This document shows, one piece after another, positions 48,507 through 58,002 of a DNA stretch of 64,000 nt. Under the pieces are notes generated by a model, which worked only from the letters and a program-made list of their open reading frames with translations, did no database searches and was not told the origin of the DNA. Every line of letters begins with the position of its first letter. Within the stretch, counting starts at the first letter, position 1. This DNA is from Pseudoalteromonas aurantia 208 (GTDB taxonomy: Bacteria > Pseudomonadota > Gammaproteobacteria > Enterobacterales > Alteromonadaceae): assembly GCF_014858725.1 (NCBI RefSeq), contig NZ_AQGV01000012.1, positions 806,001-870,000 on the forward strand, read 5' to 3'. Position numbers and translations under genes: made by a program.

Positions 48507-48541
48507 TATACCTGAAGTCAAAAATATTTAACATAGGTATA
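48507..48541. promoter_or_regulatory. possible operator of the membrane-protein/XRE operon
   Basis: TATACCT and AGGTATA form a 7-bp inverted repeat 21 bases apart, directly upstream of the operon; an added dyad TTGAC/GTCAA lies at 48553-48570 and ACCTGAAGT recurs at 48510 and about 48581. Arrangement fits autoregulation by the XRE protein. Inference only. Confidence 0.4.
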
Positions 48542-49089
48542 GCGTAGATTACTTGACTTGTTGATGTCAAATATTTTTTACCTGAAGTTAAGTTTTATAT
48601 ATCTATCGTGATATTTAGACTGTCATGTTCAGTCAAACTAAGCCCTTTAATCGATAAATAATAACGTTACTTGAAATGAACTACGATACATATTTTCGGT
48701 ATAAAAGTGAGGTTGTTTTAGCTTACAGCTGAGTGGTCTTTAGGCTTAATACCGTTACTTTATCTGGGATCGAGATGGTTCAATGGTGTGTTTTCAAAGT
48801 GTATGGAACCTGCGAAATTTAAACTATGTTGCTCAGTATAGTTGAATTGGCACTCAGAACATTAAAATTAAAGTATTTATAACAAGGGCTTATGTGTAAT
48901 TTCTTGGTGGCGAAAAGTTTTGTTTGGTGTTGACTAAGTGAAATCACGTAAAAGTCATTAGGACGTCAAGTGTTTTGATATTGACCAGCGTAATTTGAGC
49001 ATCGATGCAATCATATTGAGCATGATATTAATAAAAGCCATTTCCAGATGGTCGCTAAAATACACTGGTTTCAAGTTAGGGGAAGTATT
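48542..49089. other. intergenic region, divergent promoters
   Basis: Upstream of both the XRE operon and the beta-propeller gene. Beyond the operator-like repeats at the left end, no gene or structure seen. Confidence 0.35.
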
Positions 49090-49980
49090 ATGAAACGTAT
49101 AGGCATATTCGCTATTTTATTACCTTCAATTATGGCAGTGAGTAGCCTTAGCTATGGTAAAGACACACCACTGGACTTAAAAGAGCGCTATTTTGGTGAA
49201 TCGGCACCGGGTTTGGTCCCAAAACTCTTTGACCCTAAAATAGTATCACCACAAGGGCGATTCGAAGGCGGGACGTTTACACCTGATATGACTGAGTTTT
49301 ATTTCACTCGCAAAAATGGGAAATATAAAAAGCGCACCTTTTTTGTTACCCAATATATAAACAATCGCTGGGGGCCTGAAGTTGAAACCGATATCAGATG
49401 GCCACAATTCTCTGCTGATGGCACTCTCTTATATGGTGGGAGGGAATACAGAGAACGGACAGACACGGGGTGGTCGGCTGCTAAAAAGCAAGGTGTGTTC
49501 TTAAAAAATCAAGCTCATGGCATCTCACTGTCTTCTAACGGGACCTACTATTTTGCTTTTTTCAAAAAAGAAGGCAAAGGACATGGCTATCTGGGTTATT
49601 CACGCCTAATCGATGGGAAATATAACTCCCCCGTAAAATTGGGCGCAGAGATAAATACGGGAGAATGGATTGCACACCCTTATATCGCACCGGACGAATC
49701 TTATCTGATGTGGGATGTAGTGAGAAAGGATGGCTATGGCCAAGCAGACATCTACATCAGCTTTAAAAACGAAGACGGGTCTTGGTTACCAGCAATGAAT
49801 ATGGGCCCTCAAATCAATACTAAGCTACAAGAAAGCTCACCACGCGTGACTCATGATGGAAAGTATTTATTTTTCTCTAGAGGAGAGTGGCAAACTCGAA
49901 AAGACGGCAGTACCAATTGGGTTGGAAAAAGTTACTGGGTAGATGCCCAAGTGATTGAGCGTTTAAGGCCTAAACCGTAG
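49090..49980 (+). CDS. secreted PD40/TolB-like beta-propeller protein (paralogue 1)
   Basis: 296 residues. Signal peptide MKRIGIFAILLPSIMAVSS, SD AGGGGAAG; an upstream in-frame TTG (49048) is rejected because the signal starts here. Mature part carries repeated PD40-like blades: GTFTPDMTEFYFTRKNGKYK, PQFSADGTLLYGG, HPYIAPDESYLMWD, SPRVTHDGKYLFFSRG. Closely similar to the gene at 50146 throughout (GExIxTGxWxAHPxIAxDESY), so a tandem duplication. Function unknown; possibly ligand or glycan binding. Confidence 0.85.
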   Translation: MKRIGIFAILLPSIMAVSSLSYGKDTPLDLKERYFGESAPGLVPKLFDPKIVSPQGRFEGGTFTPDMTEFYFTRKNGKYKKRTFFVTQYINNRWGPEVETDIRWPQFSADGTLLYGGREYRERTDTGWSAAKKQGVFLKNQAHGISLSSNGTYYFAFFKKEGKGHGYLGYSRLIDGKYNSPVKLGAEINTGEWIAHPYIAPDESYLMWDVVRKDGYGQADIYISFKNEDGSWLPAMNMGPQINTKLQESSPRVTHDGKYLFFSRGEWQTRKDGSTNWVGKSYWVDAQVIERLRPKP

Positions 49981-50145
49981 TTTATATAGCAATCTCGGCA
50001 ACATCAAAATTAAAAATAATGATCCCGTTATAGTGACTGTTTAAAGCTATCAGTCAATTATTGCGGCGAGTATAAAACGCTGAAGCTTAATACGGCCGTT
50101 ATTTAGAAATTAGAGAATTTACTGGTTACAAATTAAAGGTACATT

Positions 50146-51012
50146 ATGAAACATAGTTATATTTCATTGGTGTTATTGGTTTCTGCCATTGTGGTGAGTA
50201 GTCATAGTTACAGTAAGAATAATGCCCCTGTTAGAGAAAACATCTATCTTGGGCAAAAGCCACCAGGTTTAACGCCTAAAATTTTTGCTCCGAACCTGAT
50301 AAAAAAGGGCTTCAGAGCAGCCGCTGCTGCATTTTCTCCTGATTTAAAAGAGTTTTACTTTAGAAGAAGAGGAGGAGAGTATAAAAAGAATACATTGGTT
50401 TTCATTCAGTATAAAGATGATCAGTGGGTGGAGTCTGTTTTACCGCCCCGAGCTGGACAACCATTTATTTCTACAGATGGTCAAGTTTTACATTTGGGGA
50501 AAACGTACAGAGAGCGAGTTGGGTCTGGTTGGTCTGAAGTGAAAAGCTTAGGGGCTCCTTTTGATGATATGCCTATCATGCGTCTGACGGCGTCATCTAA
50601 AGGCACGTTTTATTTCGATGAGGCAACTGAAATAGGGAATATCCGCTATTCTCGGCTGGTCGATGGCAAACGAACGTTACCTCAATCTGTGAGTAAAGAA
50701 ATAAATACCGGTAAATGGACAGCACATCCATTCATTGCTTCAGATGAGTCGTATATTATTTGGGACAGTGAAAGAGAAGAAGGCTATGGTGATAATGATT
50801 TATATGTTTCTTTCAAACAATCAGATGGTACCTGGGGCGCTGCGATAAACTTAGGAGATAAGATAAATTCAAAACATCAAGATTCGTATGGTAGTGTGAC
50901 ACCTGATGGCAAATATTTTTTCTTTCACCGTTCGTATGGATCTCGCGGTGAGAAAGCAGATATTTACTGGGTCGATGCCAAAGTTATAGAATCGCTGCGA
51001 TTACAAAAATAA
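50146..51012 (+). CDS. secreted PD40/TolB-like beta-propeller protein (paralogue 2)
   Basis: 288 residues. Signal peptide MKHSYISLVLLVSAIVVSS, SD AAAGG. Same blade pattern as its upstream neighbour (AFSPDLKEFYFRRRGGEYK, AHPFIASDESYIIWD, SVTPDGKYFFFHRS) and the same ending (YWVDAKVIESLR). 165 bases separate the pair, so either separate or joint transcription is possible. Confidence 0.85.
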   Translation: MKHSYISLVLLVSAIVVSSHSYSKNNAPVRENIYLGQKPPGLTPKIFAPNLIKKGFRAAAAAFSPDLKEFYFRRRGGEYKKNTLVFIQYKDDQWVESVLPPRAGQPFISTDGQVLHLGKTYRERVGSGWSEVKSLGAPFDDMPIMRLTASSKGTFYFDEATEIGNIRYSRLVDGKRTLPQSVSKEINTGKWTAHPFIASDESYIIWDSEREEGYGDNDLYVSFKQSDGTWGAAINLGDKINSKHQDSYGSVTPDGKYFFFHRSYGSRGEKADIYWVDAKVIESLRLQK

Positions 51013-51198
51013 TCCAAATATACTCGAAATGTAAAATTTGGCTTTTCAATGTGTGTTGCTAATCAATCCAAATTATCAATGGTGAGATTTCGGTATGGAA
51101 GACTAAGCATGCTTTCATTGACTAACATAATCTGGATGTAACTGAAGTCAGGTTTTAATGCGCAGCTGGGTAAGTTATCCAGCTGCGACTTTACTTGC

Positions 51199-52131
51199 TT
51201 ATTCTACACAGCTCGGCGCATTTATTAATTCACCACTGTGGCTTGCCAGTGCACCTTCCATAATTTCAGGGTTAGACTCTATTTCAGAGACTTTTACATA
51301 TGTGACATTACGCTCTTTAGCGATACCGCCGGAGGTCATGGTTTTTCTAAATTGTGAATAGCCGTCAATTTTAAATGCCGTGTTTCTTGGAAACAGTACT
51401 TCAAATTGATTTTTAGCAACGCCACCAGAGGTGAAGTTGGTTGGTAAAAACCGACCGTTTTGGCCTTCTATTTCGTAAAAAACAAGATCATCTGCATTAC
51501 CATAAAATTGCTCAGCTTGAGGTGCATTCATAAAGTTTAGATTGCTAGAGGTGGATTGATAGGCTTTGTCTGCCACTACATCACCGATCTTGATTTCGCC
51601 ACTGACGAGTTTATTGCCAATCCCCAAGTCTTGCGTATAGCGATAGCTTGTACCCGTATACTTAGGTAAATGTTGTAGCCCTGTATCTAAGTTATTCATA
51701 AACATTTGAGTGTCAGCAAGGTCCGCCGCTACACCATTGGGGCCTGTAGGGACCCCCGTACGGGCATAGTTGTTAATGGCTTTAAAGTCTTGTGTATATC
51801 TGGCAATTGCTGATTTAGATTGAGCAATGAGGCGACCAAAAAGTCTACTCGCTTCTGGGAATGAGTTTTCATACTCTGCAAGTGTTGTTAGTGCTGCACC
51901 TGAGTCTTCATAAGCGAATACATCATTAATATAAGCCGTATTTGCGGTGCTTTTCTCAACATTTGCCGTGGTATTTGCAAAGCGCTCAAACAGCGCTGTT
52001 TTTGCTTCTTCACTTAAATCTGACGCATACGTAAATGATTTACCATCAATGATATGAGTTTGTGTGTTTTGGGCATAGGTACTCGCTGAGCAAATTATCA
52101 ACATGGATACCGTAAGCATTGCTTTAATCAT
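51199..52131 (-). CDS. secreted mono-ADP-ribosyltransferase (R-S-E, QxE type), putative toxin A component
   Basis: 310 residues; signal peptide MIKAMLTVSMLIICSASTYA. All catalytic marks of an ADP-ribosyltransferase exoenzyme are seen: Arg in SYRYTQDL (R164), STS in AYQSTSSN (193-195), and the ARTT-loop QFEVLFPRNTAFKI with Q242 and E244. QxE rather than ExE is typical of C3-like enzymes that modify non-arginine residues. The only mature cysteine, C308, is three from the C-terminus. SD CGGAGA; the ATG at 52131 follows the upstream gene's stop by 14 bases, so the two are an operon. Mature enzyme would act outside the bacterium on a host or competitor. Target unknown. Confidence 0.85.
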   Translation of the reverse strand: MIKAMLTVSMLIICSASTYAQNTQTHIIDGKSFTYASDLSEEAKTALFERFANTTANVEKSTANTAYINDVFAYEDSGAALTTLAEYENSFPEASRLFGRLIAQSKSAIARYTQDFKAINNYARTGVPTGPNGVAADLADTQMFMNNLDTGLQHLPKYTGTSYRYTQDLGIGNKLVSGEIKIGDVVADKAYQSTSSNLNFMNAPQAEQFYGNADDLVFYEIEGQNGRFLPTNFTSGGVAKNQFEVLFPRNTAFKIDGYSQFRKTMTSGGIAKERNVTYVKVSEIESNPEIMEGALASHSGELINAPSCVE

Positions 52132-52145
52132 GATTGTTCTCCGGT

Positions 52146-55100
52146 TTAAATAGGGCAAAAGGCGGCAAAATTGATCTCTTGTGTGGCTTCACTACCGATA
52201 AGTGAGCTTTCTAAACTTGCACTTTCTTCTTCCAAAGTGGCAATGCCTTCCTCAGCAAAAGAGCTCATTGACATACCTTCTTCTTCAAGCGCAGCACTGA
52301 GTGTACTGACTAAATCCATGGCGCGAATTTCTTCAACAACGGGCAGTAGAACCATTAACCAATCGGCAAATTGACCAAAATAGCCTTTGCTGCCTTTTTG
52401 AGTAATAAAGTCGCTAATTGCTTGTTGACGAATGCGCGCTACCTTATTTAAATCAGCTTGTAGTTGCGGATAGAAACAATTCTTGACGAGCTCATAATCA
52501 AATTGGCTGGCTGCACATGCGGAAGCAAGTTGCCCATCAACATGATCAAGTAGCTCTTTTTTGTACGCGTTTCGCACATAGTGCGCTGCTCTAACAAGTG
52601 GATCATAAGCATTCATTGCACCAGGTAAATACGCTTGTTGATACTGAGCAATAGCACGCTGAGCTGCTGCATATAACTTATCGCCGTTATGACCGTTGAG
52701 TTTGTAAAACGCCACAGTTTGCTCTAGTGCGGCGTCTTTGGCTTCTAGAAACTCGAGATATGTGGTACCACTCGCTCTACTACTGTAGCTATAAACATCT
52801 AATCCAACAGCAGAGAAAGCCCACATTGCAGGTACTTCAGCACGGTGGAAAAGTCGCCAGTTTTGTTCATTTTGCCAATCGTTATCTGGATTTTTAACTG
52901 TTGGTATTGGAAAATTGCCAGCCCCATACTGGCGCGCCGCGATGTCGTTAAAGCGTGTGAATTGCAAAATATGTTTAGCGCTATCGGATACTTTACCAAA
53001 CCCAGAATAAGCCAAGAAGGGACCGCTAAAGTAGTTATCAATGATGTCACGAGTGAGTACATTAGCAAGCGTTATACCACCTGTGTGCATATCAACAGAC
53101 ATGTTTATATAGGGCGTAATTGTTTTTAAGTAAATAGTTTGTCCAAGGCTTTCTTGCTTGGAGAGGTTCGCCATACTGTCATTATCAAGCCGATGTGCTT
53201 TTAGCTTTTTTAAATAAGTGCCGACCGCATTGACCCATAAGTTTCCTCGGCTTTTAGGGTGACCGCCAAGCTGTCGTGTGGCTTGCTTGGTATTATATTG
53301 TAATCCTTGAAACATCTTTACAAACTGCGGGTAGTAAACGTACATCGCTTTTTGATCTGGCGTGAGATATTGATTGAAATGCGTAAATAGCCCCTTTGCA
53401 GTCGCTTGTAAATTGCCTTTAAAACTATCAATGTTGGTGCCTTGCAGAGTTGGCTCCGTGTTGATGTTAAAGCGTGAGTCTTCAAACCAATTAGCGACTT
53501 TGTCTGCATCGGTGTCTTCTTTGAACGAGACTTCAGCAACGTTTAATATTGTTTGCGTTGTGGTAAGATTCTCGTGAGGCTCATCTATACGCAAGTTTTG
53601 TGTATAGTTTAGGTTGCGAATATCGACACTACCAGAAAAGTGTTTACTACCAGCATGCAAGCCGATGGGTTGAGATAAAAATTCATACACCGTATCAGCA
53701 CTTAAATTATGCATGACAGATAGAGCATAATCAGGGTTTGCTTTACCGTATGCGCTATCAGCGTCGTTTGCAGATAAATACAAACCAAATGCAAAGGTAT
53801 CAGATACATCGTCAGTGACTCTTTTGGTCCCTATGAGCGCTGAATGCCAAGTACAATCACCAATAAGGGTCTGATTTGCGCCTGAGTTCATGACACTATA
53901 ATCATTGGTATCAATTAGTTTAGCGCTGGTATTTACCCCAACATGTAGCGCAACGCCCTGTGCTTTATTGGCATCTAGCAGGCCATATGATTCAGGAGTA
54001 AGGGCGTTTATATCGGTTTGTTCATAGGCTGCAATGATGTCTATTTGGTTAAGGCTCAATGCTAAACCGACTTCAGTTTGGACTGTATTGTGTGCAGGAC
54101 AGATACGATAATCAAATTCAAAGCCAAATTCGGCGTGTTCTAAAGGCGGTAAAAAAAGGCTGCTGGTTGTCGGCGCATCGTCTGAGGTGGTTAATAATGC
54201 AAATTCACTGGGGTTTTGCTTGTTATTACGAGTGTGCGATGGACTATTGTGGTCAGAATTTGAGGTAAAAACAGCGTCAATGCCCTCATAACGAACATTG
54301 CGAATCGTATAGCTATTGCTTTGTTGTGGCAGACCAGCTTGGCTGCCCGCGAAAAAGGTGACAGGGTGCGAGTATATATTCGCAACTTGTTCATCAGTGA
54401 GTTGCACTTTGTCTAAAATACTGTGCTTGCCTATGTTGAGTGAAAGTGCGTTGTTGGTATTAATGTGCAGAGTGACTTCTTGAAATTGGCAATTGGTGTA
54501 TTGCAGATCAGTATCAACATAGTTACGGATATCGACGCTTGGATTATGCCCCCATACACCTATCATACGGCCGAAGGTATCTCTGAAGAAAATCTCAATA
54601 CCATTTGCACTGTCACTGTGAACAGGGCCAATGGTTGATTGAGGCTTAATTTCGAGGCTTTTCGGCGTAGTTGCACCAAGACGTATGCCAAATGATGACA
54701 TTTGCATAGAGGTCATGCTCGGCTTACCATCGGCATTACAGCTGTTATATTCAAAGGCAAGTGTTGCCCCTGTTTGGTTAGGTATCAGCTGGCGTTTAAA
54801 AGACAAAATACTGAGCGTTTCTTTATTTTGCTCATTAATGAGCTGATATTCTCCATACCCATCTTTGTTGCTGTACTTTGGGTATCCCTCGAGCGTACTG
54901 GCCATGTAAGTTCGAGCGTGCGACTGGGAGATGTCAGGAGCTATAGTCTCATCTTCAACAGGGGCACCATCGATAACATCGACGGCTGAAGTATATAAAT
55001 GAAATTGGCGTTCATCTGTGTTCGCCACACTAATAGCACGGCCTGAAGCGGTAACGTAATGCCCATTTTCAGCCTGCATCTCAATTAAGTCACTGCCTTT

Positions 55101-55553
55101 AGAAGTGACTGTAAATGTTGAAAAAGCATCGGGTGTCCAACCTGGCGTAATTGAGACGTACTGTTTATCTTGGTAATACCGTTTCAAATAACGGCCAGCA
55201 TATTGAGATGTGGTATTTTGATGTACCTTCAGATTGAGGGTACCACGTTGTGCATCCACTATTTCTACGTTGAATTTACACCAAGGGTTGTAAAAACCTC
55301 GCAAGTTTGAGGGAAGCCCACTGTGATCTGGTACTGCAATCGTGACCAACCCGTTGCTCTCACGTCCAAGACATACAAAGTCGGTTGACTGTGCATTTTT
55401 TGGTTTAAGTACAATAGTATCACCAGTTTGTAAGGACAAGCTCGGTGATAAAATAAGCTCATCAGCTTGTGTATATTGGCTGACAGCACTTAAGCTAAGC
55501 AAAAGTAAGCTTTGTGTAGACAGTACAAACTGACATGGTTTTTTATGTTTCAT
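52146..55553 (-). CDS. large secreted lectin-like protein, putative B component
   Basis: 1135 residues from the ATG at 55553 (SD AGAGG; signal peptide ending YTQA, then DELIL). Residues about 31-180 look like a beta-trefoil/fascin-like domain (AGRYLKRYYQDKQYVSI, ENGHYVTASGRAI). Two similar beta-sandwich modules follow, about 225-430 and 455-680 (TGATLAFEYNSC, HPVTFFAGSQAG; LEHAEFGFEFDYRIC, IGLHAGSKHFSG), resembling L-type lectin folds. The C-terminal ~450 residues are mostly helical, with hydrophobic stretches (FADWLMVLLPVVEE) and the end NFAAFCPI. Nine mature cysteines, an odd number. Operon with the ADP-ribosyltransferase 14 bases downstream. Proposed to bind cells and carry the enzyme; domain calls are by eye. 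Confidence 0.7.
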   Translation of the reverse strand: MKHKKPCQFVLSTQSLLLLSLSAVSQYTQADELILSPSLSLQTGDTIVLKPKNAQSTDFVCLGRESNGLVTIAVPDHSGLPSNLRGFYNPWCKFNVEIVDAQRGTLNLKVHQNTTSQYAGRYLKRYYQDKQYVSITPGWTPDAFSTFTVTSKGSDLIEMQAENGHYVTASGRAISVANTDERQFHLYTSAVDVIDGAPVEDETIAPDISQSHARTYMASTLEGYPKYSNKDGYGEYQLINEQNKETLSILSFKRQLIPNQTGATLAFEYNSCNADGKPSMTSMQMSSFGIRLGATTPKSLEIKPQSTIGPVHSDSANGIEIFFRDTFGRMIGVWGHNPSVDIRNYVDTDLQYTNCQFQEVTLHINTNNALSLNIGKHSILDKVQLTDEQVANIYSHPVTFFAGSQAGLPQQSNSYTIRNVRYEGIDAVFTSNSDHNSPSHTRNNKQNPSEFALLTTSDDAPTTSSLFLPPLEHAEFGFEFDYRICPAHNTVQTEVGLALSLNQIDIIAAYEQTDINALTPESYGLLDANKAQGVALHVGVNTSAKLIDTNDYSVMNSGANQTLIGDCTWHSALIGTKRVTDDVSDTFAFGLYLSANDADSAYGKANPDYALSVMHNLSADTVYEFLSQPIGLHAGSKHFSGSVDIRNLNYTQNLRIDEPHENLTTTQTILNVAEVSFKEDTDADKVANWFEDSRFNINTEPTLQGTNIDSFKGNLQATAKGLFTHFNQYLTPDQKAMYVYYPQFVKMFQGLQYNTKQATRQLGGHPKSRGNLWVNAVGTYLKKLKAHRLDNDSMANLSKQESLGQTIYLKTITPYINMSVDMHTGGITLANVLTRDIIDNYFSGPFLAYSGFGKVSDSAKHILQFTRFNDIAARQYGAGNFPIPTVKNPDNDWQNEQNWRLFHRAEVPAMWAFSAVGLDVYSYSSRASGTTYLEFLEAKDAALEQTVAFYKLNGHNGDKLYAAAQRAIAQYQQAYLPGAMNAYDPLVRAAHYVRNAYKKELLDHVDGQLASACAASQFDYELVKNCFYPQLQADLNKVARIRQQAISDFITQKGSKGYFGQFADWLMVLLPVVEEIRAMDLVSTLSAALEEEGMSMSSFAEEGIATLEEESASLESSLIGSEATQEINFAAFCPI

Positions 55554-55784
55554 TCTAACCTCTATTTGGAAACAAAAGCCGCTTAAACGTTGTTCATTGC
55601 ATACTAGAATGAACATATGGCTTTTCTTTAAGTGTTTAATAAATAAAATGTGTTTTCTGAATGTTTCTCTTTGCAGCAAACAGTAATAATCGTGTTTTAC
55701 AAAGCGCATGCACAGTGAAGTCAATACTTCACTGTGTGGTTTGGCTTTAACTTTGAAAGCCACGCTTGGCGATGACGCTTACGC

Positions 55785-55904
55785 TTAAAAGCACGAGCCA
55801 ACCGAACAACTAAATGCTGAGTGAGCGTCATACATGACATATATGCACATAAGAACCAAAAGTAAGGCTCCGTAGAACAAGTGATCGTCATTCTTAATTT
55901 TCAT
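55785..55904 (-). CDS. 39-residue small membrane protein (putative)
   Basis: Short ORF between the M43-like gene and the toxin-like operon: starts MKIKNDDHLFYGALLLVL, has one hydrophobic helix (about residues 10-25) and ends FSCSVGSCF with two Cys. The ATG is preceded by AGGTATTGAA, a fair ribosome site. Same strand as both neighbours. Length is at the limit of what can be supported without conservation data. Confidence 0.4.
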   Translation of the reverse strand: MKIKNDDHLFYGALLLVLMCIYVMYDAHSAFSCSVGSCF

Positions 55905-55947
55905 TTCAATACCTAATGTTCAGTGATAAGTGAAAACGCGATGTGGG

Positions 55948-57330
55948 TTAAAGCGCTAATGAGTTATCGTATAAAGACTTGAGGTTGCCTTGAGTGAGCG
56001 TATCTCTCATGCGTTGTATTTGGCTTTGCGTGAATGTTTTTCTGTGCTCATCTGAAGCACTCTCGCGCATAAAATTAAAGTACAATTGTTCATTTGCACA
56101 GGTGTCACGGAAACTGGTCGGCATATCACAAGGCGGCGCAATTGGACTATCAACAACAAAACCATGCAATCCTAGGAAGTGACCTACTTCATGGGTTAAT
56201 ACTGTTTTGGGCGCAGCGTGTAACGGTGTTTTTTGCTCTATCGTGGGGCTGTGTTTTTCAGGTTTTGCTTTTTGGGTATTGAATACACTGCTGTCGATGA
56301 TAATGCCCGTTTTTTTATCAGAGCCAGCTTGCGTTTTGATAGTTTTACTTAGTTTAAAACCAGTTTCAGTATCAAGGTCACCTACCCAGACATTAACGTA
56401 ACGGGATGTATCCCACACTGGTTTGTTGCTACTGAACGGCTCAATTGTCGTCGAGTGAGCGACACGGTTGATACCTGAAGTTACTTCACCTGAGGGCGTT
56501 TTAGATGCTAAGTAGAATTGAATGCCACTGTCTTTCATGCCGTGTGATAGCTTCTTTGCGCCAAATGTTGAAATTGCCTGACTCGCGCTTTGTGCTCTAA
56601 AATTTCTATTCAGCTGAACAAGTTGGGCGCGAATTTGAGAATCAGTAATAACGGTGGTTGCACTGTCTAATGCGTGTACAACAATAGGTAGCTTAATGAC
56701 TTCTAGTAATGCGTCGGGTGCTTGAAATTGAGACTCAAATTTCGCAGTAATATGGCACGGAGCTATGGCGTTTTTTACTATCCAAGCATTTTTGTTTGTT
56801 CTTGTTACGCCACACCCAGAGAGGCTTCCGATATGATGACCTGAGCGAGCTTGAGAATTGAATGTAAAGGCGCTGCCTGTTGCGATTGATTCAGGTAAAC
56901 CAATAAGTTCGCCTAACCCAGTTACTGTGCTAGTAATTGCGACTTTATTGACTATTTTTTTGTCTAAAATGGTAATGGTACAATCTTGGTTTGTACCATT
57001 AAGTGTAATTGCGTTTTTTTGAGCGCTTAATTTTGCATTACACCCTGATACTTGCTCAACCTTAAACCCAGCCATGACCTTGATTGCAAAGGAACCATTT
57101 TGGTCTTTAGTAAGCATTAAACTCGAGGGCGTTGAGTTTAAAGCGAGTGGATTGTATTTGAGAGAAATAGTTGACTTTGATGCGAGCGAGCTATCGGTTT
57201 GTGGCAGTTGTTTACTGATCCCTTTATTTTCAGGGCTAGCAGAGGTAACCGTGTTTTCAGAGCTGCCGGAACATCCACCCAGTAAGCTTGCGAGGGCCAA
57301 GCTTGCCAATGAGAAGTGTAATTGAGTCAT
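55948..57330 (-). CDS. secreted M43-like (pappalysin-type) metallopeptidase
   Basis: 460 residues; lipobox LLGGCSGSS. Two Cys-bearing beta domains (about 55-205) as in the paralogue at 8196, then the catalytic-type domain with HEVGHFLGLHG (H380, E381, H384) and a Met-turn-like FNFMRES. The third His of HExxHxxGxxH is displaced by one (H389; G at 390), and two Cys pairs lie between motif and turn (PPCDMP, DTCANE). Unlike the paralogue, the general base Glu is kept, so activity is plausible. It lies upstream of, and on the same strand as, the ADP-ribosyltransferase operon; maturation of the toxin is a guess. Confidence 0.83.
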   Translation of the reverse strand: MTQLHFSLASLALASLLGGCSGSSENTVTSASPENKGISKQLPQTDSSLASKSTISLKYNPLALNSTPSSLMLTKDQNGSFAIKVMAGFKVEQVSGCNAKLSAQKNAITLNGTNQDCTITILDKKIVNKVAITSTVTGLGELIGLPESIATGSAFTFNSQARSGHHIGSLSGCGVTRTNKNAWIVKNAIAPCHITAKFESQFQAPDALLEVIKLPIVVHALDSATTVITDSQIRAQLVQLNRNFRAQSASQAISTFGAKKLSHGMKDSGIQFYLASKTPSGEVTSGINRVAHSTTIEPFSSNKPVWDTSRYVNVWVGDLDTETGFKLSKTIKTQAGSDKKTGIIIDSSVFNTQKAKPEKHSPTIEQKTPLHAAPKTVLTHEVGHFLGLHGFVVDSPIAPPCDMPTSFRDTCANEQLYFNFMRESASDEHRKTFTQSQIQRMRDTLTQGNLKSLYDNSLAL

Positions 57331-58002
57331 GTTTTTTCTCTTTTTATTAAATAAGTGAGTTTAAAAATGTTTGCGCTCAAGCGCTTTTAACACAATAAGC
57401 GTGTTGTTTGCTTTTCGCGCTAAATATGAATTGCGATGAACTTATCACTGATTGAAAAAACATGTTCTTTCTTGTTCTTAGTAATTATTTGAATATATTT
57501 TAAATATAATTTTTTCTTATTAGGCTTTTGAAAAATAAGCTTATATTTTTCAATTTTTAACCGTGTAACGGGGGAGTTGAAAATGTACTAAATACAACAA
57601 CAGAATAAGTCAAAGAGATTACCTATAACGTGTTATTTAAGTAATTTACAAACTTAACATTTTATCGTTGTATATTATTTTGTTATTTCTATCTGGTATG
57701 AGCTCTTAGTTGATGTTTTAGAGCATTAGGAATGGCAGTACATCGAGAGGGAGGGCACGATAGTATTCATTCAAAATGGATGTATTCGGCATCATCTATA
57801 AAGCATTAAGGTTACTTTGACTCATAAGTACATATACTGCATTTTTTACAACTATTTTGACCGTAATGAGGTGTAAGGACTGAGTTATTCAGCACTTTAG
57901 GCACGAATAGGTTGATTAATGTTGGGGTACTCAGGGTGATAGTTATTTAGTGGTTTTTCCTATATTTTAGTGTGTTTTGTTCAACTACGTTATTGTAATA
58001 AA
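57331..58002. other. AT-rich intergenic region
   Basis: Part of a 1.1-kb gene-free gap. Contains the promoter region of the M43-like gene at its left side; no ORF or structured RNA seen. Confidence 0.4.
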
